From: Flavihumibacter sp. ZG627
GTDB lineage: Bacteria > Bacteroidota > Bacteroidia > Chitinophagales > Chitinophagaceae
DNA: 64,000 bases
Direction of reading: 5' to 3'
Assembly: GCF_000814325.1 (NCBI RefSeq)
Contig: NZ_JPHF01000005.1
Span: 62,001-126,000 of the forward strand
Positions 61,639 to 64,000 of the stretch are shown one piece after another; positions within the stretch are counted from its first letter, which is position 1; every line of letters starts with the position of its first letter. The translations under genes were made by a program, and so were the position numbers. The notes beneath the pieces are model-generated. The model was not told the origin of the DNA. It did not search any database and saw nothing but the letters and a program-made list of their open reading frames with translations.

Positions 61639-62946
61639 TTACGATACTAAAGACCCGTTTTTCTTTCGCCAGGTAACATGTATTCCCCTCCCGATCACCA
61701 GCATAATCCAGCATATCAAAACTGGGACCATCACGTTGAAAAAACGGGGGTAGGCGCTTAAAAGCAGCGTAATTCCAAAATAAAATACAATAAACATCGA
61801 AAGGAAATGGGCAAACAGATCATATAATCTGAATCTGTATATATATATGAGTAAAGCAACTAAAATACTTACCAGGAAAAATGAATTAATAACGATCCTG
61901 ATCATTGCTTTGTCGGACTGTACCTGGTAGGAAACCGGAAAATTAAATAATAACCGACCGGCATTAGAAATAATATTCCTCACATATTTGACTGGATGAT
62001 TACGTATATTATTGAACGCCAATTCTTTATAGGCCTCATCTCTTTCCAGCCCCTCAAATTTGTCTACATAATCCATCGCTGGTTTATGATTCCGTAATAA
62101 TTCGCGGTACTCTTCTGACATCAAAGAACTGTCTCTTGTTCTCATCACCGGCAAATTGAACCAGTTTCCATATTCCTTTTCGAAAGGGGTTGACATACAA
62201 TAGAGTGACATCCCCCCACTATCGGCCAGCATAAAGACTTTCCTGCTGATGGTATAGGTATATATCAAATAGGGGGAAATCCCAATCAATGTGACCAAAA
62301 GCAGGAAAAAAATATTGTTACTAAAATTTTTGGCGGCCGGCTCAAGTTTTGATTTTAGTAGAAATATTGCCCCAAAAATACCCAGTAGTAAAAGCCATAC
62401 ATACCCAAAAATAACCTTGGTTAAAATCAAAAAGGCAAATAAAAGTCCGGTGAGAATGATATCCCTTCTTCGTGGTTGCAGGTAGATCTTATGCAGCCCA
62501 TAAATAAACAATGTTATCAGCAATACAGTAAGCGGTTCAGTTAACATATCCGGGATCTCCTCATATGCTAAAAAATACAAACCCCAAAAAACAGATAACC
62601 CCAGCGCCACCTTATTTTTCGTGAGTAAGCGCAGATTTTTATATAGAAATACCACTGAAGCATACTGGAAAAAGGCATTCATCAATCCAGCTGTAATAAA
62701 AGGCAGCTTGAACAAAACAATCGGAACTATAACCAGCGGATAACCCGGACCATTCCATAAACGCTGTATTCCTTCTGGCTTGTAATAAGATCCATCAATG
62801 ATATTTCCAGCAAAAATGTAATAGCGTAATTCATCCCCCTCTAACGAATCACGATGGAAAAGAAAAACAATAACGACATATAATAACAAAAAAGGAAGGA
62901 AAACCAACCAGGGGTTTCCAAAAACTCCCCGCTTTATATGCGTCAT
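61639..62946 (-). CDS. GT-C fold membrane glycosyltransferase-like protein
   Basis: A 435-residue membrane protein with about eleven helices. The first periplasmic loop carries the acidic pair in DSLEGDELRYY (Asp/Glu near residues 33-39), the usual catalytic site of GT-C enzymes such as ArnT/PMT relatives, and a WNGPGYPL segment follows. It would use a polyprenyl-phosphate sugar made by the GT2 enzyme encoded 13 bp upstream. Acceptor unknown. Confidence 0.8.
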   Translation of the reverse strand: MTHIKRGVFGNPWLVFLPFLLLYVVIVFLFHRDSLEGDELRYYIFAGNIIDGSYYKPEGIQRLWNGPGYPLVIVPIVLFKLPFITAGLMNAFFQYASVVFLYKNLRLLTKNKVALGLSVFWGLYFLAYEEIPDMLTEPLTVLLITLFIYGLHKIYLQPRRRDIILTGLLFAFLILTKVIFGYVWLLLLGIFGAIFLLKSKLEPAAKNFSNNIFFLLLVTLIGISPYLIYTYTISRKVFMLADSGGMSLYCMSTPFEKEYGNWFNLPVMRTRDSSLMSEEYRELLRNHKPAMDYVDKFEGLERDEAYKELAFNNIRNHPVKYVRNIISNAGRLLFNFPVSYQVQSDKAMIRIVINSFFLVSILVALLIYIYRFRLYDLFAHFLSMFIVFYFGITLLLSAYPRFFNVMVPVLICWIMLVIGRGIHVTWRKKNGSLVS

Positions 62947-62959
62947 AAACTGAGTTTAT

Positions 62960-63673
62960 TTATTTGAACAACCCATATTTCAGGATGCAATAAATTGCCC
63001 TGAAGCCATCCCGCCATCCTATTTTTTTCCCTTCTGCATAAGTACGCCCGAAATAAGAAATCCCCACCTCATATACTTTAACATTGGGAATTCTGGCAAC
63101 CTTCATAGTAACCTCAGGTTCAAATCCAAAGCGCTTTTCCTTTAAATCGAGACTCTGAATAATGGGCGTCCTGAACATTTTATAACAGGTCTCCATATCA
63201 GTGAGATTCAAATTGGAAAACATATTGGAAAGAAAGGTCAGGAATTTATTCCCGAATGAATGCCAGAAGAAAAGTATCCGGTGGGGATGCCCTCCCATAA
63301 ATCTTGATCCGAAAACAACATCAGCTCCACTCCTGTTTACAGTACTTATCAGCAGGTTGTATTCTTCCGGATCATATTCAAGGTCGGCATCCTGGATAAT
63401 CAGGTAATCTCCGGTCGCCTTTGCAATGCCAGTATGCAGTGCGGCCCCTTTGCCTTTATTGACCTCGTGTTTTATATAGGTAAGGGGAAGATCTTTATTT
63501 GCTTCGATATACCTCAAAATTGATTGTTCGGTATCATCAGTTGAACAATCATTAACAAGGATGACGTCTTTTTCAACGCCATTCAATAGTTCTACTGCTT
63601 TAATTCTGTCAAGGATCAGGTGAATGGTTGGACCTTCATTGTAAGCCGGAACTACTATCGACAATTTTCTCAT
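62960..63673 (-). CDS. Polyprenyl-phosphate sugar synthase (DPM1-like GT2)
   Basis: A 237-residue GT2 enzyme of the dolichol-phosphate mannosyltransferase type without C-terminal membrane helices. The core motifs are LSIVVPAYNEGPTIHLILDR at the N-terminus, VNDCSTDDTE (D-x-D-like), QDADLEYDPEEY and VFGSRFMGG. It transfers a sugar from a nucleotide donor to undecaprenyl phosphate, feeding the GT-C enzyme downstream. The two genes form an operon. Confidence 0.9.
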   Translation of the reverse strand: MRKLSIVVPAYNEGPTIHLILDRIKAVELLNGVEKDVILVNDCSTDDTEQSILRYIEANKDLPLTYIKHEVNKGKGAALHTGIAKATGDYLIIQDADLEYDPEEYNLLISTVNRSGADVVFGSRFMGGHPHRILFFWHSFGNKFLTFLSNMFSNLNLTDMETCYKMFRTPIIQSLDLKEKRFGFEPEVTMKVARIPNVKVYEVGISYFGRTYAEGKKIGWRDGFRAIYCILKYGLFK

Positions 63674-63736
63674 TACTTCTGGGATCTATCGGGGCAAATA
63701 AATAAAAACTATTTAACCGGTGCAAGTTTTGGTAAC

Positions 63737-63768
63737 AAAAAAGCCCCGATGCATAAGCAACGGGGCTC
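63737..63768 (-). terminator. Terminator of groL
   Basis: On the minus strand, AGCCCCG / CGGGGCT forms a 7-bp stem with a 12-nt loop, followed by six T. It lies 22 bp after the groL stop codon. Confidence 0.85.
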
Positions 63769-63789
63769 CTATAAAAATGGCTGAGACTA

Positions 63790-64000
63790 TTAATAACCCA
63801 TATCTCCCATGCCACCACCTGGCATTGCCGGAGCATCTTCTTTCTTAGGTTTGTCGGCAACAACACATTCTGTTGTAAGCAACATACCAGCAATAGAAGC
63901 TGCATGCTCAAGCGCTACGCGACCAACTTTAGTTGGATCAATTACGCCTGATTTAAAGAGATTCTCAAATTCTTCGGTGCGGGCGTTGAAACCATAATCA
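63790..64000 (-). CDS. groL: Chaperonin GroEL, C-terminal fragment (cut by window edge)
   Basis: The last 69 codons of GroEL. The segment [20 protein letters not shown] and [18 protein letters not shown] are nearly invariant in GroEL, and the end is the glycine/methionine tail [11 protein letters not shown]. The rest of the gene lies beyond the right edge. GroEL is the ATP-driven folding chamber of the cytoplasm. Confidence 0.95.
   Translation of the reverse strand, partial: DYGFNARTEEFENLFKSGVIDPTKVGRVALEHAASIAGMLLTTECVVADKPKKEDAPAMPGGGMGDMGY

Noticed and set aside
1-64000. Mobile elements, prophage, defence systems or tRNA-linked islands
   Set aside because: No transposase, integrase, restriction, Cas, toxin-antitoxin or tRNA sequence could be recognised on either strand; all long frames are accounted for by the listed genes.

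Overview
The window looks like a chromosomal segment of a member of the Bacteroidota, most probably family Chitinophagaceae. The grounds are four surface proteins with type IX secretion (T9SS) sorting domains, several exact copies of the Bacteroidota -7 promoter box TAnnTTTG, few Shine-Dalgarno sites, a futalosine-pathway gene (mqnE), HU-CCDC81/SPOR-like and UpxY/NusG-like proteins, and MBOAT/SGNH polysaccharide modification genes. No tRNA, rRNA, CRISPR array, integrase, transposase or phage gene was seen.

Positions 1-31,800 are mostly housekeeping and lipoprotein genes in short operons. A WbqC-family gene is cut by the left edge. Next come a LEA14-like lipoprotein and a pyrimidine/CoA block: pyrR-pyrB-coaD-thioesterase on the minus strand, with pyrE and a heavy-metal-associated domain protein downstream under their own promoter, and a Nudix gene between them. 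Two outer-membrane barrel genes follow; one has stop codons in its signal peptide. Then prfB (with its programmed +1 frameshift) and pruA, a Pmp3-domain protein, msrA, a desaturase, a peptide-binding lipoprotein and an M1 peptidase with start codons 2 bp apart, an NlpC/P60 lipoprotein, dnaE, trxA, a carboxypeptidase-regulatory-like lipoprotein, a nucleoside transporter, a 1227-residue T9SS protein followed 1 bp later by mqnE, sdaA, an FKBP lipoprotein, and an HU-like/membrane/SPOR-like protein.

Positions 31,818-52,296 are one unbroken minus-strand exopolysaccharide operon of 18 genes. Read 5' to 3': Wza-like export lipoprotein, Wzc-like copolymerase with a degenerate ATPase, a NusG/UpxY-like antiterminator, GT2, Wzy-like, Wzx-like flippase, three GT4 enzymes, polysaccharide deacetylase, FemAB/GNAT-like protein, MBOAT acyltransferase, SGNH protein, another GT4, an alpha/alpha-toroid-like protein, WecG/TagA-type transferase, WecB-type epimerase and the priming sugar-phosphate transferase. 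Several stop and start codons overlap by 1-10 nt, suggesting translational coupling.

Divergent from the operon (52,541-58,227) are two tandem paralogous genes for secreted heparin-lyase-I-like proteins with PKD arrays and T9SS tails. A small basic protein bracketed by two related hairpins follows, then a T9SS sialate-O-acetylesterase-like enzyme, a GT-C membrane transferase with a DPM1-like GT2, and the 3' end of groL. My reading is that the right half makes, acylates, exports and then remodels an extracellular polysaccharide: the operon builds and acylates it, and the T9SS proteins bind, cut or deacylate it outside the cell. That functional link is inferred from gene position.
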